The notes under the pieces were generated by a model. That model had not been told where the DNA came from. It searched no databases and worked only from the letters and a program-made list of their open reading frames with translations. 64,000 nt of DNA from Ceratodon purpureus (lineage: Eukaryota > Streptophyta > Bryopsida > Pseudoditrichales > Ditrichaceae): NCBI GenBank assembly GCA_014871385.1, contig CM026426.1, positions 108,086,070-108,150,069 of the forward strand. Reading direction: 5' to 3'. Every line of letters starts with the position of its first letter. The first letter of the stretch is position 1. Shown one piece after another: positions 11,040-21,214 of this stretch. A program made the translations under genes and the position numbers.

Positions 11040-11613
11040 TATTACATATTTATCTATGTTTTCTTAACCTTTGGGAATATTTATTTCCTTTTTCCTAAAT
11101 TTACCCGGCCATGTCGTCCCTCTAATTAGGAACTGCCACCTGTATCTATCTCCCGCGGTTACTGCTGGGCCAATCAGATGTGTCCACTGTGTTCCCGCGT
11201 TTTTTTTGGCGCACCCAGCCTCACTACAACATCCATGTCCACGTGATACCACCCGGAAGATACTCTGCTGGTACCATCCTAGTACTTAGACAACACCTGG
11301 GTAATACCCGGTTCTTTTTCCCCCCCAATACCCGGTTCGTCTTCCCCCCCAATTGGTTTCCCAGGATTCCACGCAAGTAGTGTTCCTTGTACACGCCGTT
11401 CTCTCTCCCTAGGGTTTTGTTTAGTTGTTTCTCAGAGTCTGTGTTGGGTTTTGGGCGCACTAGATTCTCTAAGTGTTTTAGCTAATTGTGAGAGAGGTTT
11501 GTGGGTTTGTTGTGCAAATTGTTTGCTAGATTCAAACTGTTCGTGTGAGTTTTCTAAAGATTACAGTTAGGCATCAAGGCCCAAGGAATAGGTGTTTGTG
11601 TGAGTTTGGTACC
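11040..11613 (+). promoter_or_regulatory. likely promoter and 5' leader of the 11.6 kb gene
   Basis: Less AT-rich than its left side, with GCCAATCA and CCACGTG elements, C-runs at 11322-11353, and a CTCTCTCCCTAGGGTTTTG stretch at 11401-11418 of the kind common in plant 5' leaders. It ends at ACCATGG, the start codon context of the downstream gene. The exact transcription start is not visible. Confidence 0.4.
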
Positions 11614-14600
11614 ATGGGATCACTTCGGGGGCCACTACTTCTGATTTCTCGTGGTCCGTGTGTTTTACAAACCTTACTAGAGATTCCGCATGCCATGGTG
11701 GACAGGTACGTGGAAGCCGATTTTCAAAACTTTCACATTTAATTTGTACTTCATTTGCACTTGAATCGCTGGTTTTTGGGTTTCACTTCATTCCTAGGAT
11801 TTGGTTCTAATCATTGCACTTGATGTTGGGCTAGAAGGAGGTACGGGTCAATGGACAGCCCAAGCCGTGGCAGAATTAATTGGATGCGACACTTTGGGTG
11901 TCGGCATCCATTATTCCGTGGTCGTCTCTCTCTTTGGATTCTTGGAAAGGAGCTGGAGTTCTTGGCCACATTGATGTTCTTGTCGTGGTGTGCTTGGTTA
12001 GTGCTCTCGAGGTTGTGTTTGATTCCAAGTGATTCATGTTAGTATTTCCAGGACCTTGAGCTTTGTGTATCATTTTGCATAGAAGATGTATTGCTTTTGG
12101 GCCACGATCCTTGTGTTATAGTGCTTTCATTTTGAGTAACACTTACCTTTTTCCTTCACTGTCATCGTTGGCAGGGTCCGGAGTCACGCATTTCTCCACT
12201 GTTCACCAAATGCTTCAGCTCCTAGTCATCAGATAGTTCAAGGATTACAAAGGTGAGTTTGTAAGTCCACATGTTAAGTTTTCCTTTGAGGTTATGCACT
12301 TTGGAGAAGAAGTCCTTTAGCTGTGACCTTCCAAGGAGATTTTAGCGTGGAAATCTCTGTACTTCCGGGTCTAATGTGATGCAATAGGAAAACAGTACAT
12401 AAAGTAGGAGATCAGAATAGCATCAGTAAACCATTGTCGTGTCCAGTAGCCATTCCTTGCTCCTGATATGAATTTTCGTTGGATTTTCCTCTTGCACTCC
12501 TGGATTTGCAGTGGTGGTCCTGTTCCGGTGTATTCGCTGGAAACATTGTCCGGGTCGAGCATCCTCCACAGTTTGCAAGGAGTATGCAATACTCCTCCTC
12601 CTTTTCAGGTTTTATTTTTTCTATCAATGTCCTTCTTTTGATGTCGATCTCCTGGCTTTCATTTTTATTTACTGGTTCCGGTTTTTGTCTTGGAGTTACT
12701 GGTTTCATCCTAGGAAGTCACCTCCTTCTCACTTCCTACTGTTCCTTCGTAGTCGTGGTTTGCGGTCCTTTTTCCTGAGCATACCCTTTTCACAATTAGC
12801 GTTCCTTTTTCCTTGCCAAGGTTTGGACTTGTATCCGTGAATGCGGTCTTCATTTCCTAAGTCCTTAGAATTCCAGTGTAGGAGATGTTCACATTTTCCT
12901 TAGTCCTTTTCCAGCACCCGTAACTCCTGTTCTAGATTACTGAACTCCTGTCACCAGATTCCGTAGCCTTTATTTCCACGTTCCTTACTATGAAAGTATT
13001 TCCTGGCTAGGATCTAGTCTTTTCTTTCATGTCCTAAATCCTGGTCTAGTATATCCTAGCTAGGTTCCTGTCCTATCTTTCCAAGTTGAATACTTTACAT
13101 GCGAATGATACTTCTGATGTCAATGTTCTAAGTAGATGAAATGAATTCTCTGATTTCTTACAGTATTCGTTGCCCCTGTTTCTTACACTATTTCAGGGCT
13201 TCAAACGACATCAGCATGGAGACTTTCTACTATCCCGAGAAGGGTTGGTTCAAACACGTCACCAAGCTGAATGCGACTGGACTCATCCCTGGTAGCACAC
13301 TGACTGAGCAACATGTCAGCAAAAAAGAATGCAAGATAATGTTTCATTATGGTGGAGATCGATCGAACAACGGCTACAGACTCAACCCCCACTGTACCTT
13401 TTTCAACAAAAGATTGCAATGGCTTTGGCTTCGGGTTCATCAAGTGGAGAAACCTGCAAATAACGACTTCGGACTTGCATTTGCCCAGGCCCTGATTTAT
13501 GAGTATAACACTGGGGAAGAAGTGGACTGGGCTGAACTCGCATTTCGCACCGTGACACGTTATTGCAAAACCAGGGGCACGAAACAGGTTCATCCTCTCT
13601 GGGCTTGGGCCCACCCCAGCGTCACTATTAATCTTCAGACTGGTGTCCCCGTTGGAACCAATTACCACTTCCCCAACACTCCAGGCTCCAGAATAATTCA
13701 GCTGTCCTCTTATCCCCCCGCAGTAATTTCTCAACTCACTCTCCTTGGTTTTCTTATATTCTGTTTGCCTTTATGAGTAAGTTATAGATTGTAGAAATAT
13801 AGAAAACCATGTATGAATCTATTTTTTAGGATCTTAAGTATGAACCTAACTGAAGTACACATTTACTTTTCAGGATCTTTCCACGCCCAGGCCTGTAACA
13901 CGTTCAACACAGAAGGTAAAGCGAGAAGATCCTTCTTCAGCAGAAGACTACTCTGACGACGACAGTCACACGGGTAGGCAAAAGAAACGCAAACGCAAGC
14001 AGATGGCAAGATACGAGAGCCCCTGTCAAAGATCTGGGCAGCCTTCTGCTCTAAATATGGGGTCCACATCTATGCATGTTACACAGTCAGCACCGGAATC
14101 CCCTCCCAAGAGCGAGACAAAGGACACGGATCAGCTCCTCACTACGCCTACTGAAAGCAATGATCTGAGGTGAGTTTAGACCGTACTTAGTATCCTGTAT
14201 TATCATGTTTCACAAATTCCATTGATTCCCAACTTGTATTACTGTTTAATGTTTATTCCATTGTTTTCCATTACTTAGTTTAGGTGCCCATGTCTTTCTT
14301 CACAAATAACATAACTAACGTTGGGTGTTGTGCAGATCTGGGATTTCACGTGGAGAGACGTTTGAAGCTCCACTACCTCCAACAGTCGTGGCTGCCATCA
14401 TGGAGTTCAAGAAGGAGATTCTAAACATGTGTGAAACAGTTATTAAGGACCTTGATCTTTGAAGGTCAGAGCTCCAAGTGAAGCTTAAAACTTTGGGCGA
14501 TCAAGCATTCTTCGCAAACTGGACTCAGAGCGAGCTAAACACTGAACTGGACCTAGCTAATCGGGCTCTTGTTGAAAAAAATGATGATGCGACCCAAGGT

Positions 14601-14897
14601 GAAGTCCGGTATCTACAGTCAGCTCTCAGATGTGCAGAGAGCAAGCTGACAGTCGCTATGGAGAAGGAGAAGGAAACATCAGACACATTGACAGCTTTGT
14701 GTAAAAAAATTGAAGAGAAGCGCAAAGCTAACGGGATACTACAGGAACACTTCCAATCCTGTACAGGACCAGGTACGTATATTTTGAACTGGTTCTGAAT
14801 TATTTAGTGTTGTATGTTGCCTTGTATAATTCTGCCCATCTACTTACAATTCAGTAGAAATTCTTGACATACGTTTGGTTTCGCAGTTCTTCGTTGA
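11614..14897 (+). pseudogene. six-exon coiled-coil nuclear protein gene with an in-frame TGA
   Basis: Splice sites and phases fit six exons: 11614-11705, 12175-12252, 13197-13722, 13874-14169, 14336-14772, and a last one from 14887 to the stop at 14895-14897. The start lies in ACCATGG. Exon 3 codes a globular part (YYPEKGWFKHV, later EEVDWAELAFRTV). Exon 4 has an acidic stretch and a basic nuclear-signal-like run (GRQKKRKRKQ). Exon 5 is a long charged coiled coil. Within exon 5 an in-frame TGA (14460-14462) separates KDLDL from RSELQVKLKTLG, although the frame stays open for 103 more codons up to a good donor; a CGA-to-TGA change would explain it. Layout and the 'DWAELA' site resemble the convergent gene at 16.2-19.9 kb. 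I do not recognise a named family; a transposon-borne or repeated plant gene is likely. Confidence 0.6.
12253..13196 (+). repeat. intron 2 with dense TTCCT words
   Basis: A 944 bp intron (GTGAGT donor, TATTTCAG acceptor) packed with TTCCT, TTCCAG and CCTAG words, most strongly from 12700 to 13080. These are the complement of the AGGAA words in the 4.6 kb intron. Confidence 0.55.
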
Positions 14898-16243
14898 AGT
14901 TGAAGATCAACATCAGTCACCGACATAGGCACATGCCTGGGCCAAGGATTTCAGTACTTGTTACAAGTTCGTTTGTCGTGAAGGATGTGATTTGTAACTC
15001 ATTTTTGATCTACAGACAGAGGGACCCTTTGTTTCTCCTTACGGTTTGTAAATTTTGAACTCAGCATGACATGAGTATCTAGTTCCTTTTTGTTTTGCTT
15101 ACATAGACTCGGTTGGTGTAGTACATAGGATATAATAGGCTAGTCAGTGACAAATACTGTGTGTTCAACTTTTATCCTAGAAAAAGTAAACAGTATAAAC
15201 ACATTTCAATTTACAGTGGATGCTTATTATGAAAGCATAAATGTTTGGATATCTAATACTCTGGACAGTCATGGAGAATCTTCTCTTAGATTAGTATGCG
15301 TTTACTGATTCTGTGCAAGTAGAGCTTACAATTCTATTCATGTGTAGCTGCCCTGATGTCTCATTGTGCTTGTAGGGAACGTGTGTTTTTTTTTACAGTT
15401 GGGTGTGGGTTGATCGTAGACTTACAGTGCCCTATTGTACTTATGCTGAGTGACAAGGAAAGTAGCATTGGACATTCATTTCGTTGATGATCTGATTAAA
15501 CAAATACAGAACAGTCTGATGCTATTAGAAATTGTTTAGTTGTAAGTCTTGCTCTCATGTTATGGACTTGAAGTCGAAGATTTTAGATCCTTACCTGATT
15601 TTCATTAAATTGTGACATTGCAGTCTTGTGCAATACAAACTTCTTTGCATTTGTATCATGCTCCTTGTTTTTGAAGTTTAATTTTGCTAAATAGAAATGC
15701 TTAGTGACAAACAGAACATAGAGGCTGACTTGTATAAAAAACCATTGAAAACATCTAGCGCTTCTACCAACGAATTCAGAAAACAATAGCACTGTCAGTC
15801 TTGGCCGTAGACATATCAACAAAAAGTCAACGGTTCTGACTTACCAAGGAGCAGGGATGGTTTGCTTCGAAGTGGTACGACAAGTCACTAATATTGTCAA
15901 ATGAATTAGCAGAGAAAATTGTGTTGTCATTGGCAGTGTGTTGTACAATTTGCACAAACAGATATGCAAGAAATTCTTTACATTTTGAGGAACACACCCA
16001 AATCACTCTCAGCTGTGGCTGGGCTTAACTAACTATACATTAATAAGTGTACACTCCAATAAAAGAAACTGCCTCTTATTAAAAATGTGGTCTGTACATG
16101 GCCTATTCATTTTCAAAACATCAAACAAGTCTTTCAAACTTGGACGTTATTTCTGAACCAAGTTAACGTGAATAAAAAACAAACTTTGATTACACCAGAA
16201 GTAGCTAAAATCGAACAATGAATCTGAAAAAAGGTTCTTCTAC
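14898..16243. other. spacer between convergent genes
   Basis: AT-rich; it should contain the 3' ends of both neighbouring transcripts. No separate gene is convincing; short frames at 15583-15822 (-) and 14864-15058 (+) are not supported. Confidence 0.5.
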
Positions 16244-19200
16244 TCACTTTCGATAACTACTCCTTTTGCTTCTACCAGCCCCAGATTCTTTCGTGATCGA
16301 CTGGGCTTGCTGGTCAGCCAGAAGTCGCAAAACCTCTTTCTTCTGGGATGTCACCAAGACAAGAGTCTTTCCATCCTTTCGCAAATTTCTCTTGGGACAG
16401 TTACTAGGCTCAGTCGGGTTACGTCGTTTTGAGATGATTCTTGGTCGATCCTCCACATTGCTATTGTCTACCTTTTTAGTGAGTGTTGGACAATCACCTT
16501 CTTCATTCTCTACATACTCTGGAACTTCCTGGACCACTAGCTCCGCTGGACTGACTAGAGTAGGTGTTGACTCGAATTCTAATCTATCGTCAGCCCTCGC
16601 AGAACTTTCTAAATCCAACACTTGTTCAGTTTCAAAAATTTCTTGAGCGTTACCCTCCACAAACTGTACATTGTCCTCCACAGGAATGTCACCGCCACAT
16701 GTGTCTTCAGTACTAGGGCCCTGTTCACCAACAATTCCTTGTCTTTCTACACCAGCAGATAAGCGTCTTGGTTTGTTTAAAACAAACGTTGATGGCGTGC
16801 TCAGTAGAGCCTCCTCATCATCGGAGGATGATTCATCAGAACCTGACTCCAAATCCGGTTCTGTACCTCCAAAGATCTCCATGCTTGCATTACTTTTTAG
16901 CCTAGTACCATTAGACCTACTAGGTGTAGCCTCGACGTCAGGATCGACACTAGAATTAAAAGCGGAACCTAAAGCCAAAGGTTTCAGCTGACATCTCATT
17001 TGCGCATCTTTAGATCCCTCCACGGTGGTTGAGCACTCAGGACAGACCAGAATTTCATTTGCACATGTCTTGCAGATTCCATCGTGCCCACAAGGCTGGT
17101 TCAAGAACAACAGTTTTTTGTCAAAGGACCACAAATTATTAGTATTTAAACTTCCATGTAAACAACAAAATAATACCACAACTAACAATATTGTAAGCTT
17201 TGTAAAGTCCATGATATTACCTCTAGAGCAAACATGACAGGGTCAGCTTGGTGGCATATGGAGCATGCAATCTTGTCTTCAGAATCTTGCGAATTAATTG
17301 GTGAAACAAGCAAACTGTTCTTCTGTCGAGCGTCCCCCCAATCTCCATCAGTATTAGGTTGTTGTAGAGCTGGCGAAGCAGATTGTATATCGCCAGCGTG
17401 TCCTATTGGGTAGTCAGAATCCGCTGATTGGACATGTATACAAATCAGTGCAAAGCAATGCCACATCAACCACTGTCAGTGAAAGGAATACGTATTTTCA
17501 TGATTTAATTCCTGGAATAGGAATCTAATATAAATCACTATAAATCAAGTAAACAAGTTCCTACTACAAGTACTTATCCTTTTCGACTAGGAGATTTGAC
17601 TCCTGGAAAGAAAGAGTTGTAGGAATCCTAAACCATACAGGACATAGGAACCAAAACTCTCGCAGGAAGACAAGGAAAATAAAAAACATAGTAGTATTAA
17701 TCTCCTGTTCCAAAAAATACTTCCAAGCACACAGGAAAAATAGCAGATACGGAAATTATGCTCCTGTGAATACTGTAGTACCCAAGGAGACACTCCTTCC
17801 GTAAAAGGAACTGATCCCGAAGGTACTCATTTACAAAGGAAAGTCTGTGAAACATGAAATAGGAAAGGAAGAAATGGGAACAAGAGCATGGAATGATGCA
17901 TTCGCCAGTACCACAGTTCCCAGGAAAGGAAGGAAAAAATCATGACCGAGTACTAGTGAAAGTAATCCAGTAAGGAAAGAAAGGAACATCTAAAGTTTCT
18001 AACAAATTTCAGAGTGGGTTCAGGGAGTTACCGATACTACTGGACAGGATACCTGTTATTATCCTTGGAAATACATCGTGATGCAAGTACTTGAAAAGAA
18101 TTCAAGGAACATGGCATAGGAATCACTAGGAATTCCATTCCTTACTGTACATATAGTAAGTGTCCGTTCTAAACGTCCCATGCCTCGGTACAGTCAAAGA
18201 ACTAACAGTAATGAATGACAGCGGAATAAAAAAAAAAAAAATCTTTAGGAAAATTTTTTGATGCAAAGAAGAGGCCCTTGGTTGCAGTAGAGGAGTCTTA
18301 CCAGACATTGCAGCAACGTTTGGGCTTCCAACTGCTGCATCGGTAGAAGAAGGTGGAGCCCTCTCTGGTTCCGTAAAGCCAAACGATAGTCGCCACTGCG
18401 AATCAAATTCCTCGTTGCAAAACTTAGCTATACAGGTTCTAGACTTCGAACAAAGTGAACTAATGCAGAAAGGATGGTAGCAGTGTCCACAGGAGGCAAC
18501 AACGATGTCATTGCAGTGAAAATGTTCCCCACAAGCAGGACAGTTTTCCACGTACACTATGTTGGTTTTCTCATGATCTTTGAGCCTCTCTATTGGTGTC
18601 GGCCTGAAACTATCCAAAATACCTGCCTTGAGTCTAGTAAGATACTCGGATACAGAGACAAGAAACTTCTTCGTACAAAGCTGGCTCTCAAGTAAAGAAT
18701 CATATCGCTTTTGAAAAACTTGCATTCCCTCGTTACACCTCTCATAGTCTGCTACAGTAGCTTCTAATTTCAAACGTGTCTGTCTACTGTTCCTTTCCTC
18801 ACATAGAAGTTGTTGCTGCAAATCTGCAACTCTAGTTTGCAAATCCTCCTCACTTTCCTCTAAACCAGAAGTAGATGATAGGTCTAAACCTTCACTCCCT
18901 AAGCAATTTGTCCACTGGTCGACGTACTTAGAAGACTCCTCTAATGCCAACTTGACTCGCTGAACCTCCGTCAATGCCTCGTCAGATAGACTCTGCCTAT
19001 CATCCCGCATTAATTTAGCACGCCTAAGCTCTAACTCCTTATCGTCCCTCTCTCGTTCTAAAACCTTCAACCTTTCTTTCCTTGACAAGTAGTAATTTTG
19101 TTTGTCTACTAACAAGTGGTGTACCCTTGTGATAGTCTTCTCCACTGCATCAGTGATGGCAGTTTGCTCTGAAGCAGTGAGTAAACCGCTAAGAGAAACT

Positions 19201-19862
19201 CTGACACGACGTCTGCTAGAAGACGCAGACTCCATCCTCCCCTTCAAACCTAGAGGACGACCAACACGGGATGGCAATGGAACCGATGGACAGGGAGAAA
19301 CACGAATAGGTGGAGGTTCTCTAAAGCCCGAATGGCTTCCTATACCAACGTCAATAGTCACGGCAGAGTTGGGCTCGGAATTTACAGGAAGTGTTCCTAA
19401 TCCATTTCCTGGGACTCCTACACTGGGGACTTGAGAGACCACAATAAAATCCGGACCAACTCTACCGTTCACTCTCTTCTGGGGAACACCGAGTTGTTGG
19501 GACCTGGCCTTTCTTGTTAATATCAAATTCCGTCGCTTGGAACTTGCAGCAACGGCATAGGCTGCCCAGTTAACTTTGATTTTCTTTGACTCAGCAGCGA
19601 CACCCCTTGCGAATTCTAGAGAGATGGTGTCATTCATAGAACGAATGTCCTTTCGAAACACTCGGCGGTAAAGGTCACCAATCCACCGCTGGGACTCAGT
19701 AGTCACACGAGGAGGTAAGATCTTCCACCCATTCTTATCAAACCGTGTGCCAAGAAACTGTGTGATTTCTTCTATAGTTACAACGGTATCCAATGTCTTC
19801 ACGATAAGTCCATCCCCACGGAGACCCTGCCATTTAGTGAAGTACTCTAGGTCGTAAACAAC
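16244..19862 (-). CDS. coiled-coil protein with two RING-like zinc modules (partial, 5' exons not found)
   Basis: Three minus-strand exons fit in phase: 19862-18302, 17423-17221 and 17095-16244. The first starts in phase 0 after TTTTTGTAG, so more 5' exons exist. It codes YDLEYFTKWQG, TIEEITQFLGTRF and IKVNWAAYAVAA, a Pro/Ser-rich linker, a long coiled coil (about 19110-18640) and a Cys/His cluster (CPACGEHFH, then SCGHCYHPFC). Joining exons 2 and 3 completes a C3HC4 RING: CSICHQADPVMFALE is split by the intron from PCGHDGICKTCANEILVCPE. The remaining ~250 residues are acidic, disordered and end in a basic tail. RING proteins of this build usually act as ubiquitin E3 ligases, which is inference here. 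All three exons are open. The stop TGA overlaps a donor-like AAGTGAGT, so the last exon could also continue. Confidence 0.65.
17424..18301 (-). repeat. RING-gene intron with AGGAA/TTCCT cluster
   Basis: An 878 bp intron (GTAAGA donor, CCAATCAG acceptor) joining phase 1 to phase 1. From about 17480 to 18130 the plus strand is crowded with AGGAAA, AGGAAC and AGGAATT words, and with CCAGTA and GTACTCA variants. Clusters of the same kind lie in two other introns of this window. Confidence 0.55.
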
Positions 19863-20599
19863 CTACAAAAAGGCACATTAAGCCAAGCAGTTAGCAAGAA
19901 GTATGTAATGAAAACAAATCTGTGAACATAGTAACGAAGCTGACTAAGTCAAATAAAAAAACATATCAGAGAAAATGCATGAGTGTTACACGTCATTTTC
20001 AGAAACACATCGACAACAGAGAATATTTAAATTATACCCAGATTCCTTCCTTCGAGATGACATTAATTTCAGTGACTCAGAATTCTAAAGACTACTCTGA
20101 GCCTTTCTAAGTGACCACGAGTTGTAAAAAAAGGCTACTCTCTATAACAGGTTTGCAACCCACTATATAGACCATGAAAAACACAAATTCGAATCAGTAC
20201 CCAGTACTTGGCACCAAAAAAAAATTCCACTTTCTCCTTTACCTGCTGTTATTCATACAACGTGCATTGTTAAATCATTACTAAATCACTACAAAGGCTA
20301 TCAAGTGCAGGTATACAAGATAACGAGGGACGACAATACTGCTCAATTCATCTACATTCTGGGACAACCTAAACCGAAAAAGAAAACAACGACAGCTTCT
20401 GATACAACCCAATGCTAAATCACTGTGTACTACAAGGGGATCTTTAAAATGCGGAATTGAGTCATTCCAGGCTCTCAAAAAGGAGTTCACATTTATGAAA
20501 TTGACGTGTAACATGTATCCACACTGAATTCTGGACCTAACCATTTTCCTTTGATTCTTAACCTATCAGCAGTATGAGAGAAAATGGGAGGTCTAAGCA
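19863..20599. other. upstream region of the RING-like gene
   Basis: Should contain an intron and one or more 5' exons of the minus-strand gene. The minus-strand frame at 20281-20544 is a candidate, but no donor in the right phase is clear, so I leave it unassigned. Confidence 0.35.
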
Positions 20600-20611
20600 A
20601 ACGAAAAAATT

Positions 20612-20851
20612 CGAGAACCCACTGGGTCGAAAAGGGTGAAAGCAGCAGGCATCGACAAGAAGACAAAGAAAAGACCCACTGCTTCCCCTACGTTTTGTGA
20701 TTCGAGTTTTGATCTTAGAACCCAACAAGATATCGTAAGGAAAATTCTCAAGTCAGGTACTGAAAAGCACAAACAACAGAAGCAAAAGATTACCAAATCC
20801 ATTGCACATGAAACAACGCACAAAGCTTGGATATGCAACTTTGTGAATTGA
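20612..20851 (+). CDS. short basic ORF, possible exon
   Basis: An open plus-strand stretch of about 80 codons ends in TGA. Its peptide is lysine-rich and looks natural (KKTKKRPTASPTFCDSSFDL, then QQDIVRKILKSG). I recognise no domain. It may be an exon or remnant of a separate gene overlapping the upstream region of the minus-strand RING gene; there is no good start or splice evidence. Confidence 0.25.
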   Translation, partial: REPTGSKRVKAAGIDKKTKKRPTASPTFCDSSFDLRTQQDIVRKILKSGTEKHKQQKQKITKSIAHETTHKAWICNFVN

Positions 20852-21210
20852 AAAGATAGTGAAACATTACCTCTTCGCTGGGGCTCTAATATCGAAGGTG
20901 CTTAGAGTCGTTGCTACAAACATTGAGAGCCGTAACAAAAAGCCAGAGAATTGTGATAGAGAAGGAAAGAGCCGATGCGACACCTACGGCAAAGGGGAGC
21001 AAGCCAAACAATGAAGCACAGCTTGAAACCCTAGACATGCCTGAACCGTTTCCCAAGGATAAAGTTGAGACTTCCTGGTTTCCTAGGTCCTGGACCAATA
21101 GAAAAATTGCATTTTATTGTTACGTTTTTATCACCAGTACCCCCAATTTCCTTGGTTCCTTGGTTCCTAGTGGGCCACCTCAAGGATGCTTGCCCCCGGA
21201 TCCAAGTCCT
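20852..21210. other. possible 5' leader region of the RING-like gene
   Basis: Read on the minus strand it holds a CTAGGGTTTC leader-like motif near 21030 and a donor-like GAAGAG/GTAATG near 20871, as expected for a first non-coding exon. The plus strand has repeated CCTTGGTTCC words near 21150. Confidence 0.3.
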
Positions 21211-21214
21211 CGGT

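Noticed and set aside
11222-11235. CACTACAACATCC, like a CACTA terminus
   Set aside because: No matching inverse end, duplication or subterminal array; it lies in a promoter-like region of the 11.6 kb gene.
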